From Nocardioides lianchengensis (GTDB lineage: Bacteria; Actinomycetota; Actinomycetes; Propionibacteriales; Nocardioidaceae), in contig NZ_FMZM01000005.1 of NCBI RefSeq assembly GCF_900101465.1, positions 314,291-378,290 on the forward strand: 64,000 nucleotides of DNA. Direction: 5' to 3'. Numbering within the stretch: position 1 is the first letter of the stretch; each line of letters opens with the position of its first letter. Below the pieces are notes generated by a model. That model was not told where the DNA came from. It saw nothing but the letters and a program-made list of their open reading frames with translations, and searched no databases. The position numbers and the translations under genes were made by a program. Below are positions 18,601 to 27,736 of this stretch, in pieces.

Positions 18601-19962
18601 GTGCTGCTGACCGTCTCGACCACCCACGAGCCCGCGCGCGACCTCGGCTACCTGCTGCACAAGCACCCCGACCGGGTGCAGGAGTTCCGGCAGTCGTTCG
18701 GGACCGCCACCGTGCTCTTCCCTGAGGCCACCGACGAGCGGACCACGGTCGCGCTGCTGCTCGACGTCGACCCGGTGCGGCTGGCCCGGTCGAGGCCGCG
18801 CAACGCGCCCGACTTCAGCCTGGCCCAGTACGTCAACGACCGGCCGTACGCCGCGTCCTCGCTGCTCGCGGTCGCCCTCGGCGACGTGTTCAGCACCGCG
18901 CGGGCCGGCCGCGGCGGGTCCCGCCAGGACCTCGCCGACACCGCGCTCCCGCTGGTGATCGAGGTGCCGGTGCTGCCGTGCCGCGGCGGCAGCGAGGTCG
19001 CGCACCGCCTGTTCGCCCCGCTCGGCTGGAGTGTCGAGGCCGACCCGCTGCCGCTCGACGAGCGGTTCCCGGCCTGGGGCGACTCCCGCTACGTGCGGCT
19101 CCGGCTGACCGGCACGGTCCGGCTCGCCGACGCGCTCAACCAGCTCTACGTCCTGCTGCCGGTGCTCGACGAGTCGAAGCACTACTGGCAGCCCGCCGAC
19201 GAGGTCGACAAGCTGCTCCGCTCCGGTGGCGACTGGCTGGCCACCCACCCCGAGCGCGAGCTGGTGACCCGGCGCTACCTGGCCCGCACCGGCCTCGCGC
19301 GTGCCGCCCTGGTCCGGCTGGCCGAGGTCGGGGGCGACGTCGCGGACGAGACCGACGAGCGGCCGGTGCCGCTCAACACGCGACGCCGGGACGCCGTGCT
19401 GCAGGTGCTCTCCGAGCTCGGGGCCACCTCGGTGATCGACCTCGGCTGCGGCCAGGGCCAGCTGGTCGAGGCGCTGCTGGGCGACCCGTCGTACACCCGG
19501 GTCGCGGGGATGGAGGTCTCCAGCGGTGCCCTGCGCCAGGCCGCGCGCCGGCTGCGGACCGACGAGATGGGGGAGCGGCAGGCCGAGCGGCTGACCCTCT
19601 TCCAGGGCGCGCTGACCTACGAGGACCCGCGCCTCGCCGGGTACGACGCCGCGGTGCTGATGGAGGTCGTCGAGCACGTCGACCCGCCCCGGCTGGCCGC
19701 CCTCGAGCACGTCGTCTTCGCGACGGCGCGGCCCGGGGCCGTCGTCCTGACCACGCCGAACGCCGACTACAACCCGCGCTACGAGCACCTGGTCGGGATG
19801 CGGCACCCCGACCACCGCTTCGAGTGGACCCGGGCCGAGCTGGCGGACTGGGCGGGCGGCGTCGCCGAGCGGAACGGGTACGACGTCGAGCTCCGCGGCA
19901 TCGGCGACCCCGACCCCGAGCTCGGCGCCCCGACCCAGCTGGCGGTGTTCCGACGTGCCTGA
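18601..19962 (+). CDS. hen1: RNA repair 3'-terminal ribose 2'-O-methyltransferase Hen1
   Basis: Bacterial Hen1 of 453 residues. It methylates the 2'-OH at the broken 3' end before ligation, so that the repaired RNA resists the same ribotoxin. The N-terminal half (about 1-250) is the bacterial Hen1 N domain, which in studied systems activates the Pnkp ligase. The C-terminal methyltransferase has the SAM loop VIDLGCGQGQ (about 277-286). The metal-binding set comprises MEVVEHV (about 355-361, Glu, Glu and His) and RHPDHRFEW (about 401-409). GTG 18601 is seven bases after rpe. It overlaps pnkp by eight bases, the canonical pairing. Confidence 0.93.
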   Translation: MLLTVSTTHEPARDLGYLLHKHPDRVQEFRQSFGTATVLFPEATDERTTVALLLDVDPVRLARSRPRNAPDFSLAQYVNDRPYAASSLLAVALGDVFSTARAGRGGSRQDLADTALPLVIEVPVLPCRGGSEVAHRLFAPLGWSVEADPLPLDERFPAWGDSRYVRLRLTGTVRLADALNQLYVLLPVLDESKHYWQPADEVDKLLRSGGDWLATHPERELVTRRYLARTGLARAALVRLAEVGGDVADETDERPVPLNTRRRDAVLQVLSELGATSVIDLGCGQGQLVEALLGDPSYTRVAGMEVSSGALRQAARRLRTDEMGERQAERLTLFQGALTYEDPRLAGYDAAVLMEVVEHVDPPRLAALEHVVFATARPGAVVLTTPNADYNPRYEHLVGMRHPDHRFEWTRAELADWAGGVAERNGYDVELRGIGDPDPELGAPTQLAVFRRA

Positions 19963-22474
19963 GCTGAGGATCCCCGAGCGCGGGCTGGTGATCCTGGTCG
20001 GCGTGTCCGGCAGCGGGAAGTCCACCTTCGCGGCCCGCCACTTCGCCCCCACCCAGGTGATCTCCAGCGACTTCTGCCGGGGGCTGGTCGCCGACGACGA
20101 GAACGACCAGGACGCCACCCGCGACGCCTTCGACGTCCTGCACTACATCGTCGGCACCCGGCTGCGCCGCGGCCTGCTGACCGTTGTGGACGCGACCAAC
20201 GTCCAGGACCGCGCCCGGGCGAGCCTGATCGAGGTGGCCCGCGAGCACGACGTCCTGGTCGACGCGATCGTCCTGGACGTCCCCGAGTCCGTCGCCCAGG
20301 AGCGCAACCGGCTGCGTCCCGACCGTGACTTCGGCCGGCAGGTGGTGGCGCGCCAGCACCGCGACCTGCGCAAGGGCCTCTCCCGGATGGGGAAGCGGAT
20401 ACGGCGCGTCCACGTGCTGCAGGGCACCGACGAGATCGACGCCGCGACGGTGGTCACGGAGCGTCCCTGGAACGACCGTCGCGACCTCACCGGCCCCTTC
20501 GACCTGGTCGGCGACGTGCACGGCTGCGCCTCCGAGCTGCGCACCCTGCTCGGCGAGCTCGGCTGGGACCTCGAGTACGACGACCGCGGCCGGGCCGTCG
20601 GCGCCGCGCACCCGGAGGGTCGGACCGCCGTCTTCGTCGGCGACCTGGTCGACCGCGGCCCGGACACCCCGGGCGTGCTGCGCCTCGTGATGGGCATGGT
20701 CGCGGCCGGCAGCGCGCTCTGCGTCAGCGGCAACCACGAGGCCAAGCTGGTCCGGGCGCTGAAGGGCTCCGACGTCCGCCGTACGCACGGGCTGGCGGAG
20801 TCGCTCGACCAGCTCGAGGGGGAGAGCGCGGAGTTCCGGGCCGCCGCGCTCACCTTCATGGACGGCCTGATCAGCCATTACGTCCTCGACGAGGGCCGGT
20901 TGGTGGTGGCCCACGCGGGGCTGAAGGAGTCCTACCACGGCCGGACCTCGGGCCGGGTCCGCTCGTTCGCCCTGTACGGCGACACCACCGGCGAGACCGA
21001 CGAGTTCGGGCTGCCGGTGCGCTACCCGTGGGCGCAGGAGTACCGGGGCCGCGCGATGGTGGTCTACGGCCACACGCCGGTCCCGGAGACCGAGTGGGTC
21101 AACAACACCATCTGCCTCGACACCGGCGTCGTCTTCGGTGGCGCGCTGACCGCCCTGCGCTACCCGGGCAAGGAGGTCGTCTCCGTCCCTGCGGAGCAGC
21201 AGTGGTTCGAGCCGGTCCGTCCGCTCGCCCCGCCGGTTCCCGAGCGCGCTCCCGGCACCCTCCGCCTGGAGGACGTGCTCACGCCGGGCGCCCCGACCTG
21301 GCTGAGCACCCGCACCGGGAAGGTCAAGGTCCCGGAGGAGAACGCCGCCGCCGCGCTGGAGGTGATGAGCCGGTTCGCGGTCGATCCGCGCTGGCTGGTG
21401 CACCTGCCGGCGACCATGGCCCCCGCACCGGCGTCCCGCGAGGACGGCTACCTCGAGCACCCCGAGCAGGCCTTCGACGCCTATGCCCGGGCGGGGGTGG
21501 AGTCGGTCGTGTGCGAGGAGAAGCACATGGGCTCGCGGGCGATCGTGGTGCTGGCCCGCGACGAGGCCTCCGCCGAGCGACGCTTCGGGGTCGCCGACGG
21601 CTCCACCGGGACCGTGCACACGCGCACCGGCCGGGCGTTCTTCGATCCGACCCTCACCGGCCGGCGGGTCGACGGGCTGCGCGCGTCCTGCGCCCCGCTG
21701 TTCGAGCAGCTGGCGACCGACTGGCTGGTCCTGGACGCCGAGCTGCTGCCGTGGTCGGCCAAGGCCGAGGGCCTGATCCGGGAGCAGTACGCCGCGGTCG
21801 GCACCGCGGCCCACCACGCACTCCCGGCCGTGCAGCGGGTGCTGGACGCGGCCGCCGGCCGCGGGCTCGAGGTCGCCGGACTGGCCGACCGCGCGGCCCG
21901 TCGTACCGCGGGAGCGGACGCGTTCCGGGACGCCTACGCGGCCTACGTGCGACCCACCGACGGCCTCGACGGCGTCACCCTGGCCCCGTTCCAGGTGCTC
22001 GCGGCCGAGGGCCGCAACCTGGCGGCCAGCGAGCCGCACCCCTGGCACCTGGCGCAGCTCGGCGTCCTCGCCGGCCCGCTGCTCACCCCGACCCGGCACC
22101 GCATCGTGGACCTGGCCTCGCCGGACTCACGCGCGGCCGCGACCCGGTGGTGGCTCGACCTGACCGCGGCCGGGGGCGAGGGGATGGTCGTCAAGCCCGC
22201 CCACCTCGTCGACCGCGCCGGGAAGGTGCAGCCGGGCCTGAAGGTGCGCGGCCGCGACTACCTGCGCCTGGTCTACGGGCCCGACTACCTCGACTCGCTC
22301 GACCTGCTGCGCGGCCGGGACACCGGCCGCAAGGGTGGCCTGGCGATCCGCGAGCACCGGCTGGGCCTGGAGTCGCTCGACCTGCTGGTCGAGGGCGAGC
22401 CGCTGTGGCGGGTGCACCAGGCGGTGTTCGCGGTCCTCGCGCTCGAGTCGGAGCCCGTCGACCCGCGGCTGTGA
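19955..22474 (+). CDS. pnkp: Polynucleotide kinase-phosphatase-ligase Pnkp (RNA repair)
   Basis: Three-domain end-healing and sealing enzyme of 839 residues that repairs RNA cut by ribotoxins. The 5' kinase has P-loop GVSGSGKST (16-24). The 2',3'-phosphatase of the calcineurin type has GDVHGC (about 187), GDLVDRGPDTPG (about 229) and GNHE (about 259). The C-terminal adenylyltransferase has the nucleotidyl-transfer lysine in EEKHMGSR (about 519-526) and the later motif MVVKPAHLVD. Bacterial Pnkp ligase needs Hen1 to seal, consistent with the overlapping gene. GTG 19955 lies inside the hen1 3' end. No toxin gene is adjacent. Confidence 0.94.
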   Translation: MPELRIPERGLVILVGVSGSGKSTFAARHFAPTQVISSDFCRGLVADDENDQDATRDAFDVLHYIVGTRLRRGLLTVVDATNVQDRARASLIEVAREHDVLVDAIVLDVPESVAQERNRLRPDRDFGRQVVARQHRDLRKGLSRMGKRIRRVHVLQGTDEIDAATVVTERPWNDRRDLTGPFDLVGDVHGCASELRTLLGELGWDLEYDDRGRAVGAAHPEGRTAVFVGDLVDRGPDTPGVLRLVMGMVAAGSALCVSGNHEAKLVRALKGSDVRRTHGLAESLDQLEGESAEFRAAALTFMDGLISHYVLDEGRLVVAHAGLKESYHGRTSGRVRSFALYGDTTGETDEFGLPVRYPWAQEYRGRAMVVYGHTPVPETEWVNNTICLDTGVVFGGALTALRYPGKEVVSVPAEQQWFEPVRPLAPPVPERAPGTLRLEDVLTPGAPTWLSTRTGKVKVPEENAAAALEVMSRFAVDPRWLVHLPATMAPAPASREDGYLEHPEQAFDAYARAGVESVVCEEKHMGSRAIVVLARDEASAERRFGVADGSTGTVHTRTGRAFFDPTLTGRRVDGLRASCAPLFEQLATDWLVLDAELLPWSAKAEGLIREQYAAVGTAAHHALPAVQRVLDAAAGRGLEVAGLADRAARRTAGADAFRDAYAAYVRPTDGLDGVTLAPFQVLAAEGRNLAASEPHPWHLAQLGVLAGPLLTPTRHRIVDLASPDSRAAATRWWLDLTAAGGEGMVVKPAHLVDRAGKVQPGLKVRGRDYLRLVYGPDYLDSLDLLRGRDTGRKGGLAIREHRLGLESLDLLVEGEPLWRVHQAVFAVLALESEPVDPRL

Positions 22475-22492
22475 CGGGTCGTCGACGCCGGC

Positions 22493-23017
22493 TCAGACCG
22501 CGTCGACGAGGATCCGCCGGGCCAGCCCGACGTCGAGCGGGTCGCAGTAGCGCGTGGTGGCGGCCCGCAGCCCGTGCAGCAGCGCCTGCACCAGCTCGAC
22601 CTGCTCCGGGTCCCGGCAGCGGTCACCGGCCGCGCCGTACAGCATGGACTGCTCCCTCTCCGCCACGGCCGCCACGCTGTTCCCGACGTGCTCGTCGCGG
22701 CGACCGAGCTCGACCACCCCCAACCACGCCCGGGTGAGCATGATCCCGTCCTCGTCGTCGCGCAGCATCGCGCCGACACCGGTCGCGCGGACCTCGCTCT
22801 GGCAGGCGTCCACCAGCGCGAGGCCGATCCGATAGCTCAGCACGCGCAGCAGTCGCTCGCGGGACTCGTAGTGGTGGTAGAGCGAGGCGATGCTGAGCTT
22901 GATCTCCGCGGCGATCCGCCGGCTCGACGGCGCCTCGAGGCCACCCTCGTCGATCAGCCGGGCCAGGGTGTGGGCCAGCTCGTCGGTGCGGGTGTTGGTG
23001 TCGAGGAGTCGGGGCAC
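22493..23017 (-). CDS. TetR-family transcriptional regulator
   Basis: A 174-residue TetR-type repressor. The N-terminal helix-turn-helix (about 10-60) contains APSSRRIAAEIKLSIASLYHHY followed by ESRERLLRVLS, the family signature. The C-terminal ligand domain is generic, with no recognisable effector class. The GTG at 23017 is the likely start. Two near-identical palindromes at 23080-23099 and 23117-23136 lie upstream and are good candidates for its operators. No obvious target gene other than itself and the downstream rib leader is near. Confidence 0.85.
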   Translation of the reverse strand: MPRLLDTNTRTDELAHTLARLIDEGGLEAPSSRRIAAEIKLSIASLYHHYESRERLLRVLSYRIGLALVDACQSEVRATGVGAMLRDDEDGIMLTRAWLGVVELGRRDEHVGNSVAAVAEREQSMLYGAAGDRCRDPEQVELVQALLHGLRAATTRYCDPLDVGLARRILVDAV

Positions 23018-23079
23018 CCCCCGATGCTGACCGATCCGCCGGCCGGTGGCGACCGGGCCTCCACAGCCTCGGGAATCGG

Positions 23080-23099
23080 TTGATCGACTGCTCGATCAG
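23080..23099. promoter_or_regulatory. Putative TetR operator 1
   Basis: TTGATCGA-CTGC-TCGATCAG is an inverted repeat with 7-bp perfect arms, 63 bases upstream of the TetR start codon. Its sequence matches operator 2. Confidence 0.6.
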
Positions 23100-23116
23100 G
23101 AATGGCCGCGTCGTGG

Positions 23117-23136
23117 TTGAGCGAACGATCGATCAA
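23117..23136. promoter_or_regulatory. Putative TetR operator 2
   Basis: TTGAGCGA-ACGA-TCGATCAA repeats the operator 1 pattern with one arm mismatch. The centres of the two sites are 37 bp apart. The rest of the interval 23137-23299 holds no gene I can support. Confidence 0.6.
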
Positions 23137-23299
23137 CCCCCGGAGGACCTACCGGGCAGGGACCTGGTGGAACGAGCGCGCGTGCTTGCGCGAGTCATAG
23201 ACCACAAGTTCCCGTTGGGTTGCCGCATGTCGGAACTCACATCCAGCCCCCGGACACCCTGTGGCAGACTCGGCCCCGACGAGTTGTGTACAGCTCGCG

Positions 23300-23432
23300 T
23301 GCTCTGGGGTCGGTGTAATTCCGAGCCGGCGGTGACTGATCGACGATCAGGAGTCCGCGACCCGGTCGCAGCCAGCGGCCGGTTGACCAGGTGAGAATCC
23401 TGGACCGACGGTGAAAGTCCGGATGGGAAGCG
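23300..23432 (+). ncRNA. FMN riboswitch (RFN element)
   Basis: The conserved RFN blocks appear in order. GGGGTCGGTGTAATTCC is near 23306-23322, followed by GCCGGCGGTGA. AGTCCGCGACC is near 23351-23361. The 3' block has CAGGTGAGAATCCTGGACC, then GACGGTGAAAGTCCGGATGG near 23408-23427. A variable hairpin lies between the blocks. The element precedes ribD by about 100 bases and should shut the whole rib operon when FMN is abundant. Confidence 0.95.
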
Positions 23433-23486
23433 CACGCAGGTGACACACCGACGCCCCGTCCCCGTGACGAGCGCGTGGGTGACGTC

Positions 23487-23521
23487 CCGTCCGCCCCGGA
23501 GTCCGTGAGCATCCCGGACGG
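23487..23521 (+). promoter_or_regulatory. Shine-Dalgarno-masking hairpin in the rib leader
   Basis: CCGTCCG (23487-23493) pairs with CGGACGG (23515-23521), whose last bases begin the ribD ribosome binding site GGAGGG (23520-23525) just before ATG 23530. This suggests that FMN binding acts on translation initiation rather than by a terminator; no U tract follows. Confidence 0.5.
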
Positions 23522-23529
23522 AGGGCGAG

Positions 23530-24627
23530 ATGACGTTCAGCACCGCAGAGCGCGACGCGATGGCGCGCGCCCTGGTGCTCGCGGCCACGCCCGGCGTCCC
23601 GCTCGGTCCCAACCCGCGGGTCGGCTGCGTCCTCCTGACCGACGACGGCCGAACGGTCGCCGAGGGCCACCACCGTGGCGCCGGGACCCCGCACGCCGAG
23701 GCCGACGCGCTCGCCCGGGCGGGGGAGTCGGCGCGGGGGACCACCGCGGTCGTGACCCTCGAGCCGTGCAACCACACCGGACGCACCGGGCCCTGCGCGC
23801 AGGCGCTGATCGAGGCCGGCGTACGACGGGTCGTGTACGCGCAGGCGGACCCGAACCCGGTGGCCACCGGGGGCGCGGCGACCCTGGCCGCGGCCGGGAT
23901 CGAGGTCGAGCAGGGTCTGCTGGAGGACGAGTCGCGGGCGCTCAACCGGGTGTGGTCGTTCGCCGTCGAGCGTGGCCGCCCGTTCGTGACCTGGAAGCTC
24001 GCCACCACCCTCGACGGGCGCAGCGCCGCGGCCGACGGCACCAGTCGCTGGGTCAGCTCGCGCGCCTCCCGGCTCGACACCCATCGCCTCCGGGCCCGCT
24101 GCGACACCATGCTGGTCGGGACGAACACGATCGAGGTCGACGACCCGCTGCTCACCGTCCGCGACGAGCACGACCGGCCGCTCCCGCACCAGCCGCTCCG
24201 CGCGGTCATGGGCCTGCGTGACCTGGACCCCGCGAGCCGGGTCTTCAACGGTGACGCCGCGTCGGTGCACCTGCGCACTCGCGACCCCGAGCAGGCGCTG
24301 GCCGAGCTGTTCGCCCGCGACCGTCAGCACGTCTTCCTGGAGGGCGGCCCGACGCTGGCCGCGTCCTTCCTCCGCGCGGGCCTGGTCGACGAGATCGTCG
24401 TCTACGTGGCCCCGATGTTCCTGGGCGCCGGTCGCAGCGCCGTCGCCGACCTCGGAATCTCCACGATCTCCGCGGCGTTCCGTCCCCGCGTCACCGACAT
24501 CGCCGTGCTGGACCCGATCGAGGACGACGAGCCCAACGTGCGCCTGACCCTGGCGCCCACCGTGCCGGTGGTTGAGGAGGTCGCGCAGCGACCGTCTCGA
24601 AACCCCGTGACCCGAGAGGACACCTGA
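23530..24627 (+). CDS. ribD: Bifunctional riboflavin biosynthesis deaminase/reductase RibD
   Basis: Second and third steps of riboflavin synthesis: deamination of the pyrimidine from GTP and NADPH reduction of its ribosyl chain. It is 365 residues. The zinc-binding deaminase site is HAEADAL (His about 55) and LEPCNHTGRTGPC (Cys about 80 and 89). The reductase domain starts near residue 150 with FVTWKLATTLDGR and includes LEGGPTLAASFL. GGAGGG precedes ATG 23530. The last 20 residues or so (from PVVEEVAQRP) are encoded by a dispersed palindromic repeat and are not part of the normal family C terminus. The stop abuts ribE directly. Confidence 0.94.
   Translation: MTFSTAERDAMARALVLAATPGVPLGPNPRVGCVLLTDDGRTVAEGHHRGAGTPHAEADALARAGESARGTTAVVTLEPCNHTGRTGPCAQALIEAGVRRVVYAQADPNPVATGGAATLAAAGIEVEQGLLEDESRALNRVWSFAVERGRPFVTWKLATTLDGRSAAADGTSRWVSSRASRLDTHRLRARCDTMLVGTNTIEVDDPLLTVRDEHDRPLPHQPLRAVMGLRDLDPASRVFNGDAASVHLRTRDPEQALAELFARDRQHVFLEGGPTLAASFLRAGLVDEIVVYVAPMFLGAGRSAVADLGISTISAAFRPRVTDIAVLDPIEDDEPNVRLTLAPTVPVVEEVAQRPSRNPVTREDT
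24565..24606. repeat. Dispersed palindromic repeat encoding the RibD C terminus
   Basis: CCGGTGGTTGAGGAGG through CGTCTCGAAACCCC matches the core of the repeats at 12.9, 27.7 and 33.8 kb. The inner GGTCGCGCAGCGACC pairs as a small hairpin. It is read in the same frame as the copy in the polymerase gene, giving VVEEVAQ. Confidence 0.8.
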
Positions 24628-25245
24628 ATGTTCACCGGAATCGTCGAGGAGCTCGGCACCGTCGAGGCGGTCGAGGACCAGGGCGACGCGATCCGCCTCA
24701 CCATCCGCGCCGCGACCGTCCTGGAGGACGCCGGCCTGGGCGACTCGATCTCGGTCAACGGCTGCTGCCTCACCGTCGCCGAGCGCACCGGGGAGACCTG
24801 GACCGCCGACGTGATGCAGGAGACCCTCGACAAGACCAGCCTCCTCGGCGTCCGGCCGGGCGACCGGGTCAACCTGGAGCGCGCGGTGACCGCCGACAAG
24901 CGCCTGGGTGGCCACATCGTCCAGGGCCACGTCGACGGCGTCGGCCACGTCGTACGACGCACCGCCAGCGAGCACTGGGAGGTCGTCGAGATCTCCCTGC
25001 CGGCCGACCAGCACGGCGGCCTGGGTCGCTACCTGGTCGACAAGGGCTCGATCACCGTCGACGGGGTCAGCCTGACCGTCGTCGAGGCCGGGCCCGAGTC
25101 GTTCACGGTCAGCCTGATCCCCGAGACGCTCGCGCGCACCACGCTCGGCTCCCGCGCGCCGGGCGACCGGGTCAACCTGGAGGCCGACATCCTGGCCAAG
25201 CACGTCGAGAAGCTGCTCGCCCACCGGAGCGAGGTGCGGGACTGA
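24628..25245 (+). CDS. ribE: Riboflavin synthase alpha chain
   Basis: Dismutates two 6,7-dimethyl-8-ribityllumazine molecules into riboflavin. It is 205 residues made of two similar barrels (about 1-97 and 98-205). [13 protein letters not shown] and NGCCLTVAE mark the first, and the second repeats the pattern with [16 protein letters not shown]. The start ATG follows the ribD stop directly. A one-base overlap with ribM continues the operon. Confidence 0.95.
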   Translation: MFTGIVEELGTVEAVEDQGDAIRLTIRAATVLEDAGLGDSISVNGCCLTVAERTGETWTADVMQETLDKTSLLGVRPGDRVNLERAVTADKRLGGHIVQGHVDGVGHVVRRTASEHWEVVEISLPADQHGGLGRYLVDKGSITVDGVSLTVVEAGPESFTVSLIPETLARTTLGSRAPGDRVNLEADILAKHVEKLLAHRSEVRD

Positions 25246-25931
25246 TGCTGCACTGGCTGCTCGACGGCACGATCCCGGTCGGGGACGGCTACCTCTCGGT
25301 CCGCGAGGTCGTCGGCAACGGCTTCGGCCTGGCCAGCGCGCTGCTGGGCATGCGCCGCCTGGTCTGGGCCTGGCCCGTCGGCCTGGTCGGCAACGTCCTG
25401 CTGTTCACCGTGTTCGTCAGCGGCGAGCTGAGCGGTGCCGTCGCGGAGCCGCTGTGGGGCCAGGCCGGCCGGCAGGTGCTCTTCGCGGTGGCCAGCGCCT
25501 ACGGCTGGTGGCGCTGGCAGCACACCCGCGGCGCCACCGACGGCGGGGCGGTCGCCCCGCGGTGGGCCACGGCGACCGAGCGGCTGGCCCTGCTGGGCGT
25601 CGCGGCCGTCGGCTACGTCGTGGCCTACGAGATCCTCCAGCACATCGGCTCCTACAGCCCGCCGACCGAGGCCTGGATCCTCACCGGCTCGGTGCTCGCC
25701 ACCTACGGGATGGCCCGCGGGTACGTGGAGTTCTGGCTGGTCTGGGTGGCCGTCGACGTCGTCGGCGTGACCACCCTCGTCGACGCCGGCTACTACCCGA
25801 CGGCCGGCATGTACCTCTTCTACGGCGGCTTCTGCGTCCTGGGCTTCTTCGCCTGGTGGCGCGCGGAGCGTCGTACCGAGCCGGAGGCCGACCTGGCCGC
25901 CGGCCAGCACTCCGAAGGAGCCCTGGCATGA
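25245..25931 (+). CDS. ribM: PnuC-like riboflavin transporter RibM (PnuX)
   Basis: A 228-residue integral membrane protein of the PnuC fold with about seven helices. Recognisable segments are [20 protein letters not shown] and the substrate-binding aromatic motif YGWWRWQ (about 85-91), the counterpart of the PnuC WxxW. PnuC itself carries nicotinamide riboside. Location in an FMN-riboswitch operon between ribE and ribBA is diagnostic of the actinobacterial riboflavin carrier RibM, so riboflavin uptake by facilitated diffusion is inferred. It overlaps ribE by one base (TGATG) and ribBA by four bases. Confidence 0.85.
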   Translation: MLHWLLDGTIPVGDGYLSVREVVGNGFGLASALLGMRRLVWAWPVGLVGNVLLFTVFVSGELSGAVAEPLWGQAGRQVLFAVASAYGWWRWQHTRGATDGGAVAPRWATATERLALLGVAAVGYVVAYEILQHIGSYSPPTEAWILTGSVLATYGMARGYVEFWLVWVAVDVVGVTTLVDAGYYPTAGMYLFYGGFCVLGFFAWWRAERRTEPEADLAAGQHSEGALA

Positions 25932-27190
25932 GCCAGCACGAGAAGGTCCGCCTCGACAGCGTGGAGCGGGCGATCGCCGACGTCGCCGACGGCAAGGCCG
26001 TGGTCGTCGTCGACGACGAGGACCGCGAGAACGAGGGCGACATCATCTTCGCCGCGAGCAAGGCGACCCCGGAGCTGATGGCCTTCACGATCCGGCACTC
26101 CAGCGGGGTGATCTGCGTGCCGATGCCGGGCGACATGCTCGACCGGCTGGAGATCCCGCTGATGACGCCGCACAACAAGGACAAGCTGCGCACGGCGTAC
26201 ACGATCTCGGTGGACGCGCGCGACGGCGTCAGCACCGGCATCTCGGCCGCCGACCGGGCGCACACCGCCCGGGTGCTGGCCGACTCGGCGACCGAGCCGT
26301 GGGAGATCACCCGGCCCGGGCATGTCTTCCCGCTGCGCTACCGCGAGGGCGGCGTGCTGGCCCGCCGCGGCCACACCGAGGCGGCCGTCGACCTGGCGAA
26401 GCTGGCCGGGCTGACGCCGGCCGGGGTGCTGGTCGAGGTGGTCAACGACGACGGCACCATGAAGCGTGCGGCCGAGCTGCGCGAGTTCGCCGACGAGCAC
26501 GGCCTGGCGATGATCTCGATCGAGGACCTGGTCAAGTACCGCCGCCGCCACGAGGTGCTCGTCGAGCGCGAGGCCGAGACCCGGCTCCCGACCCGGCACG
26601 GCGACTTCACCGCCTTCGGCTACCGGATCACCACCGACGACTCCGAGCACATCGCCCTCGTGTACGGCGACGTCAGCGGCCCCGACCCGGTGCTGACCCG
26701 GGTGCACTCGGAGTGCCTGACCGGCGACGTGTTCGGCAGCAGCCGCTGCGACTGCGGCCCCCAGCTCGACGAGGCGCTCGAACGGATCGTCGCCGAGGGC
26801 CGGGGCGTCGTCGTCTACCTGCGCGGCCACGAGGGCCGGGGGATCGGCCTGGTCGCCAAGCTGCAGGCCTACCAGCTCCAGGACGGCGGCCGCGACACGG
26901 TGGACGCGAACCTCGACCTGGGTCTGCCCGCCGACGCCCGTCACTACGGCGCCGCCACCCAGGTGCTGAAGGACCTGAAGATCGACACCGTGCGGCTGAT
27001 GACCAACAACCCCGACAAGGTCACCAACCTCGAGGACTACGGCATCTCGGTCGCGGAGCGGGTCCCGCTGACGCCGCACCCCAACGACCACAACATCGCC
27101 TACCTGCTGACCAAGCGCGACCGGATGGGCCACGTGCTCCCCGACCTCGACCTGGCGCAGGACCCGACCCAGAACGGAGAACTCCGATGA
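25928..27190 (+). CDS. ribBA: Bifunctional DHBP synthase/GTP cyclohydrolase II RibBA
   Basis: Supplies both precursors of lumazine: 3,4-dihydroxy-2-butanone 4-phosphate from ribulose 5-phosphate and the pyrimidine from GTP. It is 420 residues. The RibB half (about 10-210) has [22 protein letters not shown] and [15 protein letters not shown]. The RibA half has the zinc cysteines in [20 protein letters not shown] (about 259-278) and [12 protein letters not shown] 25928 overlaps the ribM stop (ATGA), and the stop overlaps ribH by four bases. Confidence 0.96.
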   Translation: MSQHEKVRLDSVERAIADVADGKAVVVVDDEDRENEGDIIFAASKATPELMAFTIRHSSGVICVPMPGDMLDRLEIPLMTPHNKDKLRTAYTISVDARDGVSTGISAADRAHTARVLADSATEPWEITRPGHVFPLRYREGGVLARRGHTEAAVDLAKLAGLTPAGVLVEVVNDDGTMKRAAELREFADEHGLAMISIEDLVKYRRRHEVLVEREAETRLPTRHGDFTAFGYRITTDDSEHIALVYGDVSGPDPVLTRVHSECLTGDVFGSSRCDCGPQLDEALERIVAEGRGVVVYLRGHEGRGIGLVAKLQAYQLQDGGRDTVDANLDLGLPADARHYGAATQVLKDLKIDTVRLMTNNPDKVTNLEDYGISVAERVPLTPHPNDHNIAYLLTKRDRMGHVLPDLDLAQDPTQNGELR

Positions 27191-27675
27191 GCGGAGCCGG
27201 ATCGCCCACCCCCCAGCCGATCGACTGCCATGACCTGCGCGTGGCGGTGGTCGCCGCCAGCTGGCACGACCAGGTGATGGACGGCCTGCTGGCCGGCGCC
27301 GCCCGGGCCTTCGCCGACTTCCAGGTCGAGGCCCCGGTCGTCGTCCGGGTGCCGGGCACCTTCGAGCTGCCGGTGGTGGCCTCCGCGCTGGCCGCGCAGG
27401 GGTACGACGCGGTCGTCGCGCTCGGCGTGGTGATCCGCGGCGGCACGCCCCACTTCGACTACGTCTGCAACGCCGCCACCGACGGCCTGACCCGGGTCGC
27501 CCTCGACCACACCGTGGCGGTCGGCTTCGGCGTCCTCACCTGCGACGACGACCAGCAGGCGCTCGACCGCGCCGGCCTGGAGGGCTCGAAGGAGGACAAG
27601 GGCTACGAGGCCACGTCCGCCGCCCTGGTCACCGCCCAGACCCTGAAGCGGGTCAAGCGCGGCTACGAGGCCTGA
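27187..27675 (+). CDS. ribH: 6,7-dimethyl-8-ribityllumazine synthase
   Basis: Condenses the RibBA and RibD products to lumazine, forming an icosahedral or pentameric assembly. It is 162 residues. [34 protein letters not shown] and [16 protein letters not shown] (with the catalytic His) are the family motifs, along with the C-terminal NKGYEA-like [14 protein letters not shown] 27187 overlaps ribBA (ATGA). It ends the rib operon; two palindromic repeats follow. Confidence 0.95.
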   Translation: MSGAGSPTPQPIDCHDLRVAVVAASWHDQVMDGLLAGAARAFADFQVEAPVVVRVPGTFELPVVASALAAQGYDAVVALGVVIRGGTPHFDYVCNAATDGLTRVALDHTVAVGFGVLTCDDDQQALDRAGLEGSKEDKGYEATSAALVTAQTLKRVKRGYEA

Positions 27676-27683
27676 GCACCCGA

Positions 27684-27724
27684 CCCCGGTGGTTGAGGAG
27701 GGACGAAGTCCCGTCTCGAAACCC
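27684..27724. repeat. Dispersed palindromic repeat after ribH (copy 1)
   Basis: CCCCGGTGGTTGAGGAGG followed by the hairpin GGGAC-GAA-GTCCC and GTCTCGAAACCC. It lies nine bases after the ribH stop, between convergent genes, and may act as a bidirectional terminator. Confidence 0.75.
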
Positions 27725-27736
27725 TCGCATCCGGAG

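Noticed and set aside
23080..23394. A 104-codon frame spanning the TetR operators and the riboswitch
   Set aside because: It crosses the conserved FMN riboswitch and both palindromes and has no family resemblance.
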